Program-made: the position numbers and the translations under genes | The notes under the pieces: model-generated | What the model saw: the letters and a program-made list of their open reading frames with translations, nothing else | Database searches by the model: none | Told to the model about the DNA's origin: nothing | Shown: positions 44,386 to 45,420 of the stretch, one piece after another | Numbering within the stretch: the stretch's first letter is position 1 | Layout of the letters: every line of letters begins with the position of its first letter | NCBI GenBank assembly: GCA_963761015.1 | Contig: CAVXFL010000002.1 | Span: 1-45,420, forward strand | Reading direction: 5' to 3' | From: CAVXFL01 sp963761015 | GTDB taxonomy: Bacteria; Pseudomonadota; Alphaproteobacteria; Acetobacterales; Acetobacteraceae | DNA length: 45,420 nucleotides

Positions 44386-45272
44386 ATGCGCGATATAACC
44401 ATCGGCGACGTTCGCATCACCAGCCTGATCGAGCGGGACGGGCCGTGGCGGGAGCCGGAGGTGATGTTTCCAAAATACGACCCGGAAATCGGGCGGCGGC
44501 ACCTCGCCGAATTGCCGCCGTTCGTGTTCGAACCGGCCTCCGGCAAGATGGTCATCACCTACCGCACCTACGTCGTGCGCACGCCGCGCCACACCGTCCT
44601 GGTCGATACCTGCACCGGCGAGGACAAGGGCTACGCCGCGCCGTTCGATTTCCCCAAGCAGCGCTGGCTGGAGGAGTTTCGCGCCGCGGGGCTTTCGTTC
44701 GACAGCATCGACTACGTGTTCTTTCCTGTACGCATCTGCACATTGACCATTGCGGCTGGAACACGCGGCTGGTGAACGGCCCCTTTGTACCCACCTTTCC
44801 GCGGGCCAGGTACGTTTTCCACAAGCGCGAATACGCGGCTTGGGAGGAGGCGATCGCGCGCGGCGAAACGCATGCCGGCTCCTCGCGCGAGGTGTTCGGC
44901 ATGAACTGCTTGCCGGTAGTGGAGGCCGGGCAGGCGTTGCTGGTGGACGACGATTTCGAGCTGGACGACACGTTCTCGCTGACGCCCACGCCGGGCCACG
45001 CGCCGTGCCATTGCTGCGTGAACATCCGCTCGCGCGGGCAGCGCGGCGCGATCACCGGCGACATGGCGCACCATGTCCTGCAACTCCGCGAGCCGTCCTG
45101 GTCGACGATCTTCGACTGGGATCCGGCGCAGGCCGAGCAATCCCGCCGCCGCTTCTTGGGCGAAATCGCCGACACCGGAACGCTGATGCTGCCCATCCAT
45201 TTCCCGGGTCTCGCCGCCGGCCATGTGGAGGCCGACGGCGGGCGGTTCCGATATCGGTTCAGAGAAGGATAG
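44386..45272 (+). pseudogene. Metallo-beta-lactamase-fold hydrolase, one frameshift
   Basis: This MBL-fold hydrolase starts MRDITIGDVRITSLIERDGP after a strong GAGGAGG (44372-44378). The first frame runs to SFDSIDYVFF; the metal motif THLHIDHCGWNTRLVNGPF is in the next frame, apparently after about five extra bases (near 44722-44730, TTTCC). The rest is continuous: VFHKREYAAWEEAIARGE, SLTPTPGHAPCHCCVNI, AITGDMAHHVLQL (metal His/Asp) and TLMLPIHFPG. Repaired it would be about 294 aa, normal for this lactonase-like or hydrolase subfamily. It lies just downstream of the amidohydrolase pair and may act in the same pathway. Confidence 0.75.
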
Positions 45273-45420
45273 ATCGGCCGCCCTGCGCGCACGTTCGTAG
45301 GTCGAAAGCGGTTTCGGGCCCAACGACCCATTCGGGACAGGCGACGTGACTGTACGACGCCAGACATTGCCGTCAACGGCCGACGAGGGCGGGCGAAGGC
45401 CGTCCGCGCTGTCCACAGGT

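Noticed and set aside
45273..45420. Possible gene start at the right edge
   Set aside because: Only 148 bases remain, frames on both strands lack motifs and ribosome sites, and the sequence may be a dispersed non-coding repeat.

Overview
The window is about 45 kb of high-GC (roughly two-thirds G+C by eye) proteobacterial chromosome, most likely an alphaproteobacterium of the Rhodospirillales/Acetobacteraceae type. Evidence: an alphaproteobacterial LexA box (GTTC-N7-GTTC) between divergent uvrA and ssb, a tRNA-Trp-secE-nusG unit, the rsmB-rpe-heparinase II/III gene order, a PutA without an N-terminal ribbon-helix-helix, and entericidin, CsbD and GlsB/YeaQ stress genes. The taxonomic call is inference from gene content and codon bias only.

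Layout. 1-4.2 kb is an insertion-sequence scar: two nearly identical IS3-family elements in inverted orientation enclose a truncated IS66-family element and a lower-GC gene remnant; the second IS3 copy interrupts another coding fragment. 4.3-9.1 kb holds a frameshifted aminotransferase and a frameshifted gamma-glutamyltransferase-like lipoprotein gene, divergent (with overlapping start codons) from an M48 metalloprotease/TPR gene and a DsbA-like thiol oxidoreductase. 9.1-10 kb is a lower-GC bicistron of a Panacea-domain (DUF4065/SocA-like) protein and a small unknown protein, a candidate toxin-antitoxin pair. 10-13.3 kb holds decayed genes (MFS transporter remnant, GYF_2 membrane protein) and an intact single-gene IS66-family element. 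13.5-18.1 kb is information processing: uvrA, ssb, tRNA-Gly, tRNA-Trp, secE, nusG. The usual rplK/rplA do not follow nusG; a truncated coiled-coil ORF sits there instead. 18.5-20.2 kb is a run of small envelope or stress proteins (DUF2147, GlsB/YeaQ, CsbD, a 58-aa two-helix membrane protein, an entericidin).

20.8-25.9 kb is a minus-strand transcription unit putA - AtzG-like - AtzE-like amidase - RidA, with the first three genes joined by GTGA overlaps: a nitrogen/amino-acid catabolism module. 26.3-32.9 kb runs rightward: radC, rsmB, rpe, heparinase II/III-like, an FAD monooxygenase (frameshifted) and mobA. A convergent EamA permease and a formate-dehydrogenase-type unit (small OB-like protein, four-cluster ferredoxin subunit, NrfD membrane subunit) follow on the minus strand, with no catalytic molybdopterin subunit in view. 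36.3-41.6 kb carries a small secreted protein, a D-2-hydroxyacid dehydrogenase, a DUF2125-like secreted protein, a second gamma-glutamyltransferase, and frameshifted YjbQ and thioesterase genes. 42-45.3 kb has two tandem Amidohydro_2 paralogues (the second with about four indels) and a frameshifted metallo-beta-lactamase-fold gene.

Two themes stand out. First, at least 13 single-gene frameshifts affect metabolic or accessory genes while housekeeping genes are intact, which with IS activity suggests ongoing gene decay (or locally poor assembly). Second, the Panacea bicistron is the best candidate for an incompletely described system.
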